Positions 48,123-57,525 of a stretch of DNA of 64,000 nt are shown here, piece by piece. A model generated the notes under the pieces. That model had not been told where the DNA came from. It saw only the letters and a program-made list of their open reading frames with translations, and made no database searches. The stretch is from Bordetella genomosp. 13 (lineage in GTDB: Bacteria > Pseudomonadota > Gammaproteobacteria > Burkholderiales > Burkholderiaceae_B). Location of the stretch: NCBI RefSeq assembly GCF_002119665.1, contig NZ_CP021111.1, positions 4,836,001 through 4,900,000 of the forward strand. The letters are read 5' to 3'. The first letter of the stretch is position 1. Every line of letters starts with the position of its first letter. Both the position numbers and the translations under genes were made by a program.

Positions 48123-48686
48123 TCAGGTGCCTTCCCATGTCGGTCCGGGCACCTTGATGCCGAACAGGTCCAGCACGCGCGCCACGGTGTGGTCGACCAT
48201 CTCGTCGATGGACTTGGGCCGGTGGTAGAAGGCCGGCAGCGGCGGAAACACGATGCCGCCCATTTCGGTGACGGCGGTCATGTTGCGCAGGTGCGCCAGG
48301 TTGAACGGCGTCTCGCGCACCATCATGACCAGCCGGCGCCGCTCTTTCAGCGTGACGTCGGCCGCACGGGTGATCAGGTTGTCGGACAGCCCATGCGCCA
48401 CCGCCGCCAGCGTGCGCATGGAGCACGGCACGATCACCATGCCCGCGGTCTCGAACGCGCCGCTGGCCAGCGTGGCGCCGACCGCACGCACGCTGTGCAC
48501 CTGGTCGGCCAGGGCCTGCACTTCATGGCGGCCGATGTCGAGCTCGTGCTGGATGTTCAGCACGCCCGAGGCCGAGATGACCAGGTGCGACTCGACGTCC
48601 GGCACGTCGCGCAGCACCTGCAGCATGCGCACCGCATAGATGGCGCCCGTGGCGCCCGTGATGCCGACGACCAGCCGCCGCATCAT
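48123..48686 (-). CDS. ubiX: flavin prenyltransferase
   Basis: This 187-aa enzyme makes prenylated FMN for the UbiD-type decarboxylase of ubiquinone synthesis. The start RRLVVGITGATGAIYAVRML and the motif PCSMRTLAAVAHGLSDNLI, plus the C-terminal region FYHRPKSIDEMVDHTVARVLD, are diagnostic of UbiX/Pad1. It is 4 bases downstream of the glutaredoxin gene in the same direction. Confidence 0.95.
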   Translation of the reverse strand: MMRRLVVGITGATGAIYAVRMLQVLRDVPDVESHLVISASGVLNIQHELDIGRHEVQALADQVHSVRAVGATLASGAFETAGMVIVPCSMRTLAAVAHGLSDNLITRAADVTLKERRRLVMMVRETPFNLAHLRNMTAVTEMGGIVFPPLPAFYHRPKSIDEMVDHTVARVLDLFGIKVPGPTWEGT

Positions 48687-48690
48687 GGAC

Positions 48691-49017
48691 TCAGGCCGTG
48701 GCGCCGGATTCTTCGAGCAGTTGCTTCAGCTCGCCGCTGCCGTGCATTTCGGACATGATGTCCGAGCCGCCGATGAACTCGCCCTTTACGTAGAGCTGCG
48801 GAATGGTGGGCCAGTTGGCGAATTCCTTGATGCCCTGGCGCACTTCGTCGTCTTCCAGCACGTTGACGGTAACCAGTTTCTTGACGCCACAGTCCTTCAG
48901 GATCTGGATGGCGCGGCCCGAGAAGCCGCATTGCGGGAACTGGGCGGTGCCCTTCATGAACAGCACCACGGGATGCTGGGTCACGGTTTCGCGGATGAAT
49001 TCTTGCACGTCGCTCAT
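48691..49017 (-). CDS. grxD: monothiol glutaredoxin, Grx4 type
   Basis: This 108-aa protein has the CGFS active site (FPQCGFSGRAIQIL, about 30) and the glutathione-binding WPTIPQLYVKGEFIGGSDI. Grx4-type proteins bind and pass on [2Fe-2S] clusters with BolA partners. The ATG at 49017 is the family start; the longer frame overlaps prmC and is not used. Confidence 0.95.
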   Translation of the reverse strand: MSDVQEFIRETVTQHPVVLFMKGTAQFPQCGFSGRAIQILKDCGVKKLVTVNVLEDDEVRQGIKEFANWPTIPQLYVKGEFIGGSDIMSEMHGSGELKQLLEESGATA

Positions 49018-49111
49018 GGTGGTCTCGCTAACAGAGAGTCGGGTTCGGACAGGACCGGGGCCGCGGAAGGGCCGTCCGGTCGTATATGGGGATGGTCCGG
49101 CGATAAGCCAA

Positions 49112-49924
49112 TTATAGGTATCCGCCGGAAATGCGCTCGATGCCGGCCAGGTCGCGCCGGCTGGCAACGCCGGTGAAGCCGGCTTGCTGCAACAGGCTGC
49201 GCACGGCCTCGGCCTGGTCCCAGCCATGCTCCAGCCACAACGCACCGCCCGGGCGCAGCCAGCGGGGCGCATCGGCCGCGATGCGCGCCAGGTCGCGCAG
49301 GCCGTCGGCGCCGTCCGTCAGGGCGCCGCGCGGCTCGTGCCGCAGATCGCCCTGCTGCAGGTGCGGATCCGTGCTGCAGATGTAGGGCGGGTTGGAAACG
49401 ATCACGTCGAAACGCTCGCCCGCCGGCAAGGCGTCGAACCAGTCGCCCTGCAACAGGCGCACGCGTGCGCCCAGCCGGTTGGCGTTGTCGGCCGCCACCG
49501 CCAGCGCGGCCGCGCTGGCATCGGTGGCGCTGACCTCGCACCGCGGGCGCGCCAGCGCGATGGAGACCGCGATGGCGCCGCTGCCCGTGCCCAGGTCCAG
49601 CAGCGCCGCCCCCGGCCGCCCGGACAGCATTTCCAGGGCCGTCTCCACCAGCAGCTCGGTATCGGGCCGCGGGATCAGCACGTCCGGCGTCACGCGGAGC
49701 ATGTGCCCCATGAACTCGCGCTCGCCCAACAGATACGCCATGGGCTCGCCCGCCAGGCGGCGCTCGATCAACGTCCGATAGGCCTGCGCCGCCGCGGCCG
49801 GCGCGGGGTCGGTGTCATGCGCCAGCAGCCAGGCGCGCGGCTTGTGCAGCGCGTGCTCCAGCAGCATGCGCGCCTCCAGGCGCGGCAGGCGTGGGTCGTT
49901 CAGCAGGTCGAGGATGCGGGTCAT
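49112..49924 (-). CDS. prmC: peptide chain release factor glutamine methyltransferase
   Basis: This 270-aa SAM-dependent enzyme methylates the GGQ glutamine of release factors. It has the SAM motif LLDLGTGSGAIAVSIAL (about 115), the NPPY catalytic motif (VSNPPYICS, about 182) and the helical N-terminal domain with EPMAYLLGEREF and VLIPRPDTELLVE. It follows prfA by 62 bases, the usual pairing of enzyme and substrate genes. Confidence 0.95.
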   Translation of the reverse strand: MTRILDLLNDPRLPRLEARMLLEHALHKPRAWLLAHDTDPAPAAAAQAYRTLIERRLAGEPMAYLLGEREFMGHMLRVTPDVLIPRPDTELLVETALEMLSGRPGAALLDLGTGSGAIAVSIALARPRCEVSATDASAAALAVAADNANRLGARVRLLQGDWFDALPAGERFDVIVSNPPYICSTDPHLQQGDLRHEPRGALTDGADGLRDLARIAADAPRWLRPGGALWLEHGWDQAEAVRSLLQQAGFTGVASRRDLAGIERISGGYL

Positions 49925-49986
49925 GAGGGCACGGGTGCGTCGCGTCGAAGCGCCTGTCGGCGCGCCGGCACGGAAATGGCGCTCGC

Positions 49987-51069
49987 CTACAGGTCGTCGC
50001 CCAGCGCCGCCAGCTGTTCGGCCTGGTGCTCGGCGATCAGCGCTCCGGTCAGCTCGTCCAGGTCGCCTTCCATGATGTTCTGCAGCTTGTAAAGCGTAAG
50101 GTTGATGCGATGGTCGGTGACGCGACCTTGCGGGAAGTTGTAGGTGCGGATGCGTTCGGAACGATCGCCCGACCCGATCAGGCTCTTGCGCTCGGCGGCT
50201 TCCTTGCTCTGGCGCTCGCGCAGTTCCTTGTCCTTCAGGCGCGCGGCCAGCACCTGCATGGCCTTGTCCTTGTTGCGGTGCTGCGAACGGTCGTCCTGGC
50301 ACTCCACCACCAGGCCGGTGGGCAGGTGCGTGATGCGCACCGCCGAGTCGGTCTTGTTGATGTGCTGGCCGCCCGCGCCGCTGGCGCGGAACGTATCGAT
50401 GCGCAGGTCGCTGGGGTTGATGACGATGTCGCCCATCTCGTCGGCCTCGGGCATCACGGCCACCGTGCACGCCGACGTGTGGATGCGGCCCTGCGCCTCG
50501 GTGGCGGGCACACGCTGCACGCGATGCGCGCCCGACTCGAACTTCAGCCGGCCATAGGCGCCCTCGCCGTCGATGCGCGCGATCACTTCCTTGTAGCCGC
50601 CCAGTTCCGACGGGCTCTCCGACATCAGCTCGACGCGCCAGCCGCGCTGCTCGGCGTAGCGCGTGTACATGCGCAGCAGGTCGCCCGAGAACAGCGCGCT
50701 CTCGTCGCCGCCCGTGCCCGCGCGGATTTCCAGGAACAGGCTGCGGCCATCATCGGGATCGCGCGGCAGCAGCAGCAACTGCAGCTCGGCTTCCAGCGTT
50801 TCCAGGCGCGTCTTGCCCGCCTTCAGTTCCTCTTCCGCCATGTCGCGCATGTCGGGATCGGACAGCATCTCCTGCGCCGTGGCGATGTCGCCCTCGGTAG
50901 CCAGGAACGTGTTGAAGGCAGCCACCACGGGCTCGAGTTCCGCGCGCTCGCGCGACAGCTTGCGGAAGCGTTCCATGTCGGATGCGGAATCGGGGTCGGA
51001 CAGCAGCGCATCGACCTCGATGAGGCGATGGGCCAGCTGTTCCAGCCGGCTGCGCATGGATGCTTTCAT
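49987..51069 (-). CDS. prfA: peptide chain release factor 1
   Basis: This 360-aa factor reads UAA and UAG. The GGQ hydrolysis motif is in [18 protein letters not shown] (about 235). The RF1 codon-recognition tripeptide is PAT, in [12 protein letters not shown]. Length and start (ATG at 51069) match E. coli RF1. It lies 90 bases after hemA, a conserved order. Confidence 0.97.
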   Translation of the reverse strand: MKASMRSRLEQLAHRLIEVDALLSDPDSASDMERFRKLSRERAELEPVVAAFNTFLATEGDIATAQEMLSDPDMRDMAEEELKAGKTRLETLEAELQLLLLPRDPDDGRSLFLEIRAGTGGDESALFSGDLLRMYTRYAEQRGWRVELMSESPSELGGYKEVIARIDGEGAYGRLKFESGAHRVQRVPATEAQGRIHTSACTVAVMPEADEMGDIVINPSDLRIDTFRASGAGGQHINKTDSAVRITHLPTGLVVECQDDRSQHRNKDKAMQVLAARLKDKELRERQSKEAAERKSLIGSGDRSERIRTYNFPQGRVTDHRINLTLYKLQNIMEGDLDELTGALIAEHQAEQLAALGDDL

Positions 51070-51159
51070 CAGCGGCAATACCAAAAAAGAAGAGGGATCG
51101 GCATGGCGGGCGCCCGCAAGGCGAACGTCCGCCGCGAATGGCGGAGCGTTGCGGCGCCG

Positions 51160-52434
51160 CTACCGGCGCGTGTCGCGGTTGGGGAACAGGCGCGGCATCC
51201 AGCCCAGCAGTTGCCGGCGCTCGTCGCCTTCGCTGCGGTTGAGCGCCGCCAGCGGACCGTGCAGGTACTTTTGAGTAAGGCCGTGCGCCAGTTGCTCGAG
51301 CACGGCCTCGGGGGAATCGCCGCGCGCCAGGGCGCGGCGCGCACGGTCGAGTTCGGCGGCCTGCACGTCGGCCGCGGCCTGGTGCAGATCGCGGATGACG
51401 GGTACGACTTCGCGCGATTGCATCCAGTGCATGAAGCCCTGGACGCGGTTTTCGATGATGGCCTCGGCCTGCACCACCGCCGCGCGGCGCGCGTCGGTGC
51501 CGGTTTGCACCAGGCGGCCCAGATCGTCGACGGAGTAGAGATAGACGTCGTCCAGGCGGCCGACTTCGGGCTCGATGTCGCGCGGCACGGCCAGGTCGAC
51601 CATGACCATGGGGCGGTGGCGGCGCAGCTTGGTGGCACGCTCGACCATGCCCAGGCCCATGATGGGCAGGGAACTGGCCGTACAGGACACGATGACGTCA
51701 AATTCGGACAGGCGTTCGGTCAGGTCGGCCAGCTTCATCGTGCCCGCCGCGAACCGGCCGGCCAGCGCCTCGGCGCGTTCGACGGTGCGGTTTGCCACCA
51801 CCATGCTGTGCGGACGCTGCGCGGCGAAGTGCGTGGCGCACAGCTCGATCATTTCGCCTGCGCCGATGAACAGCACCCGGGCCTGGTCGAGCTTGCCGAA
51901 CACGCGCTCGGCCAGTCGCACCGCGGCTGCGGCCATGGACACGGACTGCGCGCCGATGGCGGTTTGCGAACGGACTTCCTTGGCCACCGAGAACGTGCGC
52001 TGGAACAGCTGGTGCAGCAGCGTGCCGAGCGAACCCGCCGCATCGGCGGCGCGCACGGCGTCTTTCATCTGGCCCAGGATCTGGGGCTCGCCCAGCACCA
52101 TGGAATCGAGCCCGCTGGCCACGCGGAAGGCGTGGCGCACGGCGTCGCCCTGGTGATGGCGGTACAGGTGCGGATCGAGCGCAACCGCCTCGATGCGGTT
52201 GTGATCCGCCAGCCACACGGGCAACTGCTCGGCCACGTGCGGCTCGGCCGCACAGTAGACCTCGGTGCGATTACAGGTGGACAGGATGGCCGCTTCGCGG
52301 ACCGACCCGCCGAACGCCATGCGCAGGCCTTCCAGCGCGGGCTTGACCAGGTCTACGGGCATGGACACGCGCTCGCGCACCGAAACCGGAGCGGAGGTGT
52401 GATTCAGACCGAAGGCGAGGACGGCGACGGACAT
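51160..52434 (-). CDS. hemA: glutamyl-tRNA reductase
   Basis: This 424-aa enzyme reduces glutamyl-tRNA to glutamate-1-semialdehyde, the first step of heme synthesis by the C5 route. The catalytic cysteine is in [12 protein letters not shown] (about 50), the NADPH domain in [20 protein letters not shown], and the dimerisation helix at the C-terminus. It starts with ATG at 52434 and begins the block hemA-prfA-prmC-grxD-ubiX. Confidence 0.97.
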   Translation of the reverse strand: MSVAVLAFGLNHTSAPVSVRERVSMPVDLVKPALEGLRMAFGGSVREAAILSTCNRTEVYCAAEPHVAEQLPVWLADHNRIEAVALDPHLYRHHQGDAVRHAFRVASGLDSMVLGEPQILGQMKDAVRAADAAGSLGTLLHQLFQRTFSVAKEVRSQTAIGAQSVSMAAAAVRLAERVFGKLDQARVLFIGAGEMIELCATHFAAQRPHSMVVANRTVERAEALAGRFAAGTMKLADLTERLSEFDVIVSCTASSLPIMGLGMVERATKLRRHRPMVMVDLAVPRDIEPEVGRLDDVYLYSVDDLGRLVQTGTDARRAAVVQAEAIIENRVQGFMHWMQSREVVPVIRDLHQAAADVQAAELDRARRALARGDSPEAVLEQLAHGLTQKYLHGPLAALNRSEGDERRQLLGWMPRLFPNRDTRR

Positions 52435-52623
52435 CGTTGCGAGGGGTGGTAGCCCGGAGTGGCGGCGATTGGGACTGGCCCATCCGGGTAGCTTGTACAC
52501 ACTGGTGTAACAGAGGACAACCCAGGATTATACGCCGAGGGTTTCCCCTGGGGTTGTAGGGCTGCATCATTAGGAAAGACGACCAGGGCGATAGGGGATG
52601 GCTACGGGCCAGGCCGCTGCTGC

Positions 52624-52652
52624 GTGCACGGGTGCGAAAATTTGTGTATAGT
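52624..52652 (+). promoter_or_regulatory. tRNA-Phe promoter
   Basis: TATAGT at 52647-52652 lies 13 bases before the mature tRNA start, the right place for a -10 box. The -35 region (TGCACG around 52624) is weak. Confidence 0.5.
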
Positions 52653-52665
52653 TGCGGACTTCGTT

Positions 52666-52741
52666 GGCCTGGTAGCTCAGTTGGTAGAGCAGCGGATTGA
52701 AAATCCGCGTGTCGGTGGTTCGATTCCGCCCCAGGCCACCA
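52666..52741 (+). tRNA. tRNA-Phe (anticodon GAA)
   Basis: This 76-base tRNA has a full cloverleaf: acceptor stem GGCCTGG with CCAGGCC, a D-arm with AGCTCAGTTGGTAGAGC, an anticodon stem GCGGA/TCCGC with loop TTGAAAA, and a T-arm with GTTCGATTC. The 3' CCA is encoded. Its last 15 bases are repeated at 62813-62827, so the 3' end served as an integration site. Confidence 0.97.
52727..52741. repeat. attL-type direct repeat (tRNA-Phe 3' end)
   Basis: CGCCCCAGGCCACCA, the last 15 bases of tRNA-Phe, is identical to 62813-62827 in the same orientation. This marks the left boundary of the island. Confidence 0.85.
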
Positions 52742-52751
52742 TTCTTTCTCT

Positions 52752-52826
52752 GCATAGCGTCGCATTCGGACGCAAATCCCCAAGACAATCAGCAGGTTAG
52801 GCGAAAAACCGTGCGCATAGCGTCGC
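52752..52826. repeat. direct repeat near the left island end
   Basis: GCATAGCGTCGC occurs at 52752-52763 and again at 52815-52826, just inside the left boundary. Short direct repeats close to an attachment site often serve as arm sites for an integrase. That use is inferred here. Confidence 0.4.
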
Positions 52827-52854
52827 GTCTTGTCGCAGGACTTCGCACGTTTGT

Positions 52855-52876
52855 CAGTCCCTCAGCTAGTCCCCCA
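52855..52876. repeat. left copy of island-end motif
   Basis: This 22-base motif, ending in TAGTCCCCCA, matches 62732-62753 at 18 of 22 positions in the same orientation. The two copies lie 114 and 60 bases inside the island's left and right boundaries, as integrase or excision-factor binding sites would. Confidence 0.5.
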
Positions 52877-52972
52877 GAATGGTTTCCATCGAAACATGCC
52901 CCAGGGGGTAATGCCCCCGGAAAGCCCGCGGTGCGAGAGGTAGAATTTTCTCGACAGAGGGGTTCTACAAGC

Positions 52973-53239
52973 TTGAAGCGATCGAAGTTCACGGACGCGC
53001 AGATCATCGAAGCGATCAAGCGGGTGGAGTCCGGGGTGGCGGTGCAGGAGCTGTGCCGGGAGCTGGCGATCAGCCAGGCGACGTTCTACAAGTGGCGCTC
53101 GAAGTACGGCGGCATGGACGCCAGCCTGATGGCGCGCATGAAGGAGCTGGAGGCTGAGAACAGTCGACTGCGCAAGATGTACGTCGAGGAGAAGCTCAAG
53201 GCGGAGATCGCCTCGGAGTACCTGGCAAAAAGGTGGTAA
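52973..53239 (+). CDS. IS3-family transposase OrfA
   Basis: This 88-aa DNA-binding subunit starts at TTG. The helix-turn-helix is at about 8-50 ([16 protein letters not shown], then [20 protein letters not shown]), followed by a leucine-zipper-like helix ([20 protein letters not shown]). It ends just after an AAAAAGG run at 53226-53232, a likely site of -1 frameshifting into OrfB. The frame is open further upstream through the tRNA, but that part is not coding. Confidence 0.88.
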   Translation: MKRSKFTDAQIIEAIKRVESGVAVQELCRELAISQATFYKWRSKYGGMDASLMARMKELEAENSRLRKMYVEEKLKAEIASEYLAKRW

Positions 53240-54060
53240 GGCCATCTCGCCGACGTGAGATGGCCCAAGAAGTGGTTCAGGGCAAGCGGGCCTGCATTCG
53301 TGTGGCCTGCGCGATATTCGGCATCAGCAAGTCGTGCTACCGGTATGAGGCCAAGCACAAGGCCGAGAACAAAGAGATTGCCAACTGGCTGCTGCGCCTG
53401 ACGGACAACCACCGAACGTGGGGTTTCATGCTGTGCTTTCTGTACCTGCGCAACGTGCGAGGCTTCGGCTGGAACCACAAGCGGGTGTACCGGATCTGTC
53501 GCGAGCTTGAGCTGAACTTGCGGATCAAGCCGCGCAAACGGCTGTTTCGGCAGGCACCTGAGCCGTTGGCCGAGCCGGCTCGCATCAACGAGGTCTGGTC
53601 GATGGACTTAATGCACGATCAACTGGCCGATGGCCGCAGCATTCGCACCTTGAACGTGATTGACGACTTCAACCGGGAGGCGCTGGGTATCGAGGTGGAC
53701 TTCTCGCTGCCTGCCGAGCGGGTGGCCCGGGCACTGTCCCAGATCATCGAGCAGCGGGGCCGGCCCGTAGCGATACGTTGCGACAACGGCCCGGAATACG
53801 TCGGTACGGTGCTGAGCACGTGGGCCGCCAAACGTGGTATCCGTCCGCAATACATCCGACCAGGCAAGCCGCAGCAGAACGCCTACATCGAGCGATTCAA
53901 CCGCACGGCGCGCCACGAGTGGCTGTCTCAGTATGAAGGGGAAGACCTCGAGCGCGTCCAGGATCACGCCACGCGGTGGATGTGGTCCTACAATCACGAA
54001 CGCCCACACATGGCATTGGGCCGCATCACACCGATACAGCGGGTGGCCATGGCCGCATAG
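53233..54060 (+). CDS. IS3-family transposase OrfB (DDE integrase core)
   Basis: This 275-aa catalytic part lies in the -1 frame relative to OrfA and overlaps its end. The DDE residues are visible in [22 protein letters not shown] and [18 protein letters not shown]. The frame is intact, so the element could still be active through an OrfA-OrfB frameshift product. Confidence 0.92.
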   Translation: MVRPSRRREMAQEVVQGKRACIRVACAIFGISKSCYRYEAKHKAENKEIANWLLRLTDNHRTWGFMLCFLYLRNVRGFGWNHKRVYRICRELELNLRIKPRKRLFRQAPEPLAEPARINEVWSMDLMHDQLADGRSIRTLNVIDDFNREALGIEVDFSLPAERVARALSQIIEQRGRPVAIRCDNGPEYVGTVLSTWAAKRGIRPQYIRPGKPQQNAYIERFNRTARHEWLSQYEGEDLERVQDHATRWMWSYNHERPHMALGRITPIQRVAMAA

Positions 54061-54110
54061 TTCCTACTTCTTGCGCCCGTGCAAAATGGGGCATTACCAT
54101 TTCAGCACCA

Positions 54111-54408
54111 TTTTTCCTTGCACTTCTCGTGCTTTGTACGCTGACGTCAAAGCGATTGTTCCACATCGTTATGATCAATCGACGCCGGCATAGACAAGTC
54201 AAAAAAAGGTGAAACACCGCGGCGCTGCAGACGTTTGGCCATGGGTACTCGAGAGGTGGCAAAAGCGCTAAGGCGAGAGCCGGAACAAAGCGAGTGTGCC
54301 CGACGGATAACGAGAGCACGCAATCGCAGCCGTTGGAACGATATTGGCGTTCAGTCCGTGTGATAGCGCCGCCGCCGTCATGGGGGCGTTCGGCTGGCCA
54401 CAGCGCCC
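54111..54408. other. non-coding stretch between the IS and hsdR
   Basis: About 300 bases follow the IS right end and precede the end of the hsd operon. I see no plausible gene, RNA or strong terminator. The local composition is less GC-rich than the chromosome. It may be the remnant of island DNA left after the IS arrived. Confidence 0.4.
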
Positions 54409-57400
54409 TCAAGATGGTTTTACCGAGCGCGTGCCCTCAGCGGACTTCGCTCGAAGCATCTCATACAGCTGCGCCGGCCCAAGCAGAATGTCCCGCAAAC
54501 CATCCCGCACGCGCTCCGAAGCAAGCGCCTGCGCGCTCATGGCAGTGTGCGCGTCCAGTGCATCCATCACGGCATGCAAGACCGCGGTCTTCAAGTCCGG
54601 GGAGTTCGCAAACTGCTCCTTGCTGTTGCTCGCCGCCTGCTGCATCAACAACTCGTTCTCCAACAGCTTACCCTTGATGACTCCATTCACGTAAATGAGC
54701 TGGTCGTCGTCCGTCAGCTCCCCTTCGAACAACCCGTTCACCTTCTGAATGATCTCATTCAGATAAGCCTGCTGCTTCTCCTGCACCGATCCCGTACCAA
54801 CCGCCTGCATTGGCGGTAGCAAATAACTCCCATCCTGCTTCAGGTTCATCGGCTGGGGACCTGCTTTCTTCAGTGTGTGGTGAGTCAGTACCACCTTGCT
54901 CAAGTCCACCGTGTCACGCTCCCGGCCAAAATCCAGTAGGGGCAGCAGACGCTTGAAGAAGAGGAATCGCTTCTCGATGTCCGTATTGCCGTAGTCGAAG
55001 ATCTGGCTCAGGAAAGCATAGAGACGCACGAACGTACCGAGGTCGCCCTTGAACAGTTGCAGAGCGTCCATCGTGTCCTTCGCGTCCTGGCCTGCCTTGT
55101 CGTTGCCTGCCTCGTCAGCGGCGGCCTTCTCCTGTTGCGCGGCCTTGTAGCGTTTCAGCAGACGGTCCGCCACTGGTGCAATTGCTGCGTCCAACTGCTT
55201 CTGCGTGCCCTTCGGGTCTAGGTCTACCGTGGCGACGCGTTCCACCTCGTAGTCATCATAGTGACCGCTTGCGTCCAGCTTGGAGCGCAAGTCATAGACG
55301 AGATGCGGATCTGTCTCGGTCTCCAACTCTGCCGTCTCGTAGTACGTCTTGAACGCCTTCAGAATCTCGGCAGATTCGTTCACGAAGTCCAGGATGTAGG
55401 TCGTGTCCTTACCTGGATGCGCACGGTTCAAGCGCGACAGCGTCTGTACCGCTTGGATGCCGCCAAGCTTCTTGTCCACGTACATGCCGCACAGCAATGG
55501 CTGGTCGAAACCCGTTTGGAACTTGTTGGCCACCAACAGCAAGTGGTGGTTCGGCTCGGCAAAGGCGTCGCGGATGTCGCGTCCCTTCAGACTCGGGTTA
55601 AGCGCCTTGCTGCTCTCGGTAACCGGCTCGGGATAGCTGTCCGGGTCGTCTACCTCGCCAGAGAATCCAACGAGCACGCCGAGGCCATACCCCTGCTTCT
55701 CGATGTAGCTGCGGATAGCTTTCTGCCAGCGCACGGCTTCCTTTCGGGAAGCCACCACCACCATCGCCTTGGCACGGCCGTTCAATAGGGGCTGCACATT
55801 CTCGCGGTAGTGCTCGACAACGATCTGGACTTTCTGGGCGATGTTGTACGGGTGCAGGCGTACCCACTGCATGATTCCCTTCATCGCACTGCTGCGCTCG
55901 ACCTGCTTCTCGTCGTACTCTTCGCCACCATGCGCAAGCTTAAAGGCCAGCTTGTAGCTCGTGTAGTTCTTCAACACGTCGAGGATGAAGCCTTCCTCGA
56001 TTGCCTGCCGCATGGAGTACACGTGGAAGGGCTCCGGCTTGCCGTCTTCGCCCTTGCGGCCGAATAGCTCCAGGGTCTTGCCCTTGGGCGTAGCCGTGAA
56101 GGCCACGTAGGTGAGCCCCGTCGCACCTGCACGCGCGGCCATCCCGGCGGCGAGCACGGCCTCTGTATCGATCTCGCCGCCGTCCTGCAATTCGGCCAGC
56201 TCTTCGGCCGACAGCAATTGCTTCAGCTTCGCCGCGGCCTCGCCTGTTTGCGAGCTATGCGCCTCGTCGGCGATCACGGCGAAGCGCTTGCCCTGTGTGG
56301 CCGCCAGTTCCTGTACCTTATCCAGCGCGAACGGAAAGGTCTGGATCGTGCAGACAATGATTTTTTTGCCTTGCGCGAGCGCCTCCGAAAGCTGCTTGCT
56401 CTTGCTACCGTGTTCGTCCGAGATGGTCGCCACGACGCCCGTGGTGCGTTCGAAGTCGAAGATCGCTTCCTGCAGCTGGACGTCGAGAACCGTGCGGTCG
56501 CTCACCACCAATACGCTGTCGAAGACCCTTTTGTGGCTCGCGTCGTGTAGATCCGCGAGAAAGTGCGCAGTCCAAGCGATCGAGTTCGTTTTGCCCGAGC
56601 CGGCCGAATGCTGAACCAGATAGCGTTGGCCTGCACCATTCTTCGCCACGTCGGCGACGATGGACCGCGTCGCGTCCAGTTGGTGATAGCGCGGGAAGAT
56701 TACTGTCTTCAGTTGCTTCTTGTCGTCGCGCTGGCCGATCAAGTACCGGTGGAGGATGTCGAGCCAGCTATCCCGCTGCCATACCTCTTCCCACAGATAG
56801 GCCGTTGCGAACCCGTCAGGATTCGGCGCGTTGCCAGCTCCGCCATGGTTGCCCTTGTTGAAGGGCAGAAAAAACGTGCTGGTGCCCGCCAGCCGCGTCG
56901 TCATCATGACTTCCGACTGGCTTACCGCGAAATGGACGAGCGCCCCGCCCGGGAATGCCAGCAGCGGCTCACTGACTCCGCCCTTCGGGCTCGGATGCCT
57001 GTCTTCCCGGTACTGATCAACTGCATCTTGCACGCTCTGGGTGAAGTTGGACTTCAGTTCCGCCGTGGCCACTGCGATGCCGTTGAGGAACAGGACCAGA
57101 TCCAGTTCGTCCTTGGTGTTATTCGGCGAATGCGCGACCTGACGGATCACACGCAGCCGGTTCGCCTCGTACGCAGCCTGGCTTTGCGGATTGAGGGCAA
57201 GCGCCGGCTTGAACTGCACCAGGTCCAACGGCTTCTTGAGCCCGAGCATTTCCACACCACGGCGTAGCACATCGAGGGTGCCCCGTTCGTTCAGGGCCTT
57301 GCGCACGCGTTCAGCCAGCACCTTCGCGAGTGACGCACCGTGGGTTTTGGTAAGTTGCTCCAGGCTCGCTGGCTGAGTCGATTCCAGCCACGCCAACAGA

Positions 57401-57525
57401 TCCGGCATGAACAGCCCGTGTGCGCGGTCGTATGCGGCTGCATCGCTAGCTTGGTAAAGCCAGCCATTCGCTGCCAGGTGGGTGCAGATCTCGGATTCGA
57501 AATGGTGTTCCTGATGGAGGCTCAT
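54409..57525 (-). CDS. hsdR: type I restriction enzyme, motor/nuclease subunit
   Basis: This 1038-aa subunit cuts DNA after ATP-driven translocation. The N-terminal PD-(D/E)xK nuclease has Asp 142 and the ExK pair Glu 156/Lys 158 (TKDELDLVLF and VATAELKSNF). The SF2 helicase motor has Walker A HSAGSGKTNS (about 306) and the DEAH box IADEAHSSQTGEAA (about 418-430), plus FTATPKGKTLELF and ANKFQTGFDQPLL. A helical C-terminal domain binds the methylase. All key residues are intact. It is the last gene of the operon and overlaps the DUF262 gene by 4 bases. Confidence 0.95.
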   Translation of the reverse strand: MSLHQEHHFESEICTHLAANGWLYQASDAAAYDRAHGLFMPDLLAWLESTQPASLEQLTKTHGASLAKVLAERVRKALNERGTLDVLRRGVEMLGLKKPLDLVQFKPALALNPQSQAAYEANRLRVIRQVAHSPNNTKDELDLVLFLNGIAVATAELKSNFTQSVQDAVDQYREDRHPSPKGGVSEPLLAFPGGALVHFAVSQSEVMMTTRLAGTSTFFLPFNKGNHGGAGNAPNPDGFATAYLWEEVWQRDSWLDILHRYLIGQRDDKKQLKTVIFPRYHQLDATRSIVADVAKNGAGQRYLVQHSAGSGKTNSIAWTAHFLADLHDASHKRVFDSVLVVSDRTVLDVQLQEAIFDFERTTGVVATISDEHGSKSKQLSEALAQGKKIIVCTIQTFPFALDKVQELAATQGKRFAVIADEAHSSQTGEAAAKLKQLLSAEELAELQDGGEIDTEAVLAAGMAARAGATGLTYVAFTATPKGKTLELFGRKGEDGKPEPFHVYSMRQAIEEGFILDVLKNYTSYKLAFKLAHGGEEYDEKQVERSSAMKGIMQWVRLHPYNIAQKVQIVVEHYRENVQPLLNGRAKAMVVVASRKEAVRWQKAIRSYIEKQGYGLGVLVGFSGEVDDPDSYPEPVTESSKALNPSLKGRDIRDAFAEPNHHLLLVANKFQTGFDQPLLCGMYVDKKLGGIQAVQTLSRLNRAHPGKDTTYILDFVNESAEILKAFKTYYETAELETETDPHLVYDLRSKLDASGHYDDYEVERVATVDLDPKGTQKQLDAAIAPVADRLLKRYKAAQQEKAAADEAGNDKAGQDAKDTMDALQLFKGDLGTFVRLYAFLSQIFDYGNTDIEKRFLFFKRLLPLLDFGRERDTVDLSKVVLTHHTLKKAGPQPMNLKQDGSYLLPPMQAVGTGSVQEKQQAYLNEIIQKVNGLFEGELTDDDQLIYVNGVIKGKLLENELLMQQAASNSKEQFANSPDLKTAVLHAVMDALDAHTAMSAQALASERVRDGLRDILLGPAQLYEMLRAKSAEGTRSVKPS

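Larger units (their letters stand above)
52897..54110 (+). mobile_element. IS3-family insertion sequence
   Basis: Two overlapping transposase frames are flanked by an 11-bp inverted pair, GGTAATGCCCC (52907-52917) and GGGGCATTACC (54088-54098). The right end is probably at CAGCACCA, about 54110, since IS3 elements end in CA. The left end near 52897 is less certain, and no target duplication is visible, so one end may be eroded. It lies between the left attachment repeat and the restriction operon. Confidence 0.7.

Noticed and set aside
52697..52972. N-terminal extension of IS3 OrfA into the tRNA gene
   Set aside because: It would translate the tRNA 3' half and the attachment site. The family N-terminus begins at the TTG at 52973.
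52741..52972. Remnant of an integrase gene next to attL
   Set aside because: I looked in all frames for tyrosine recombinase motifs and found none. Only repeats and the IS end are visible, so loss of the integrase is stated as inference only.
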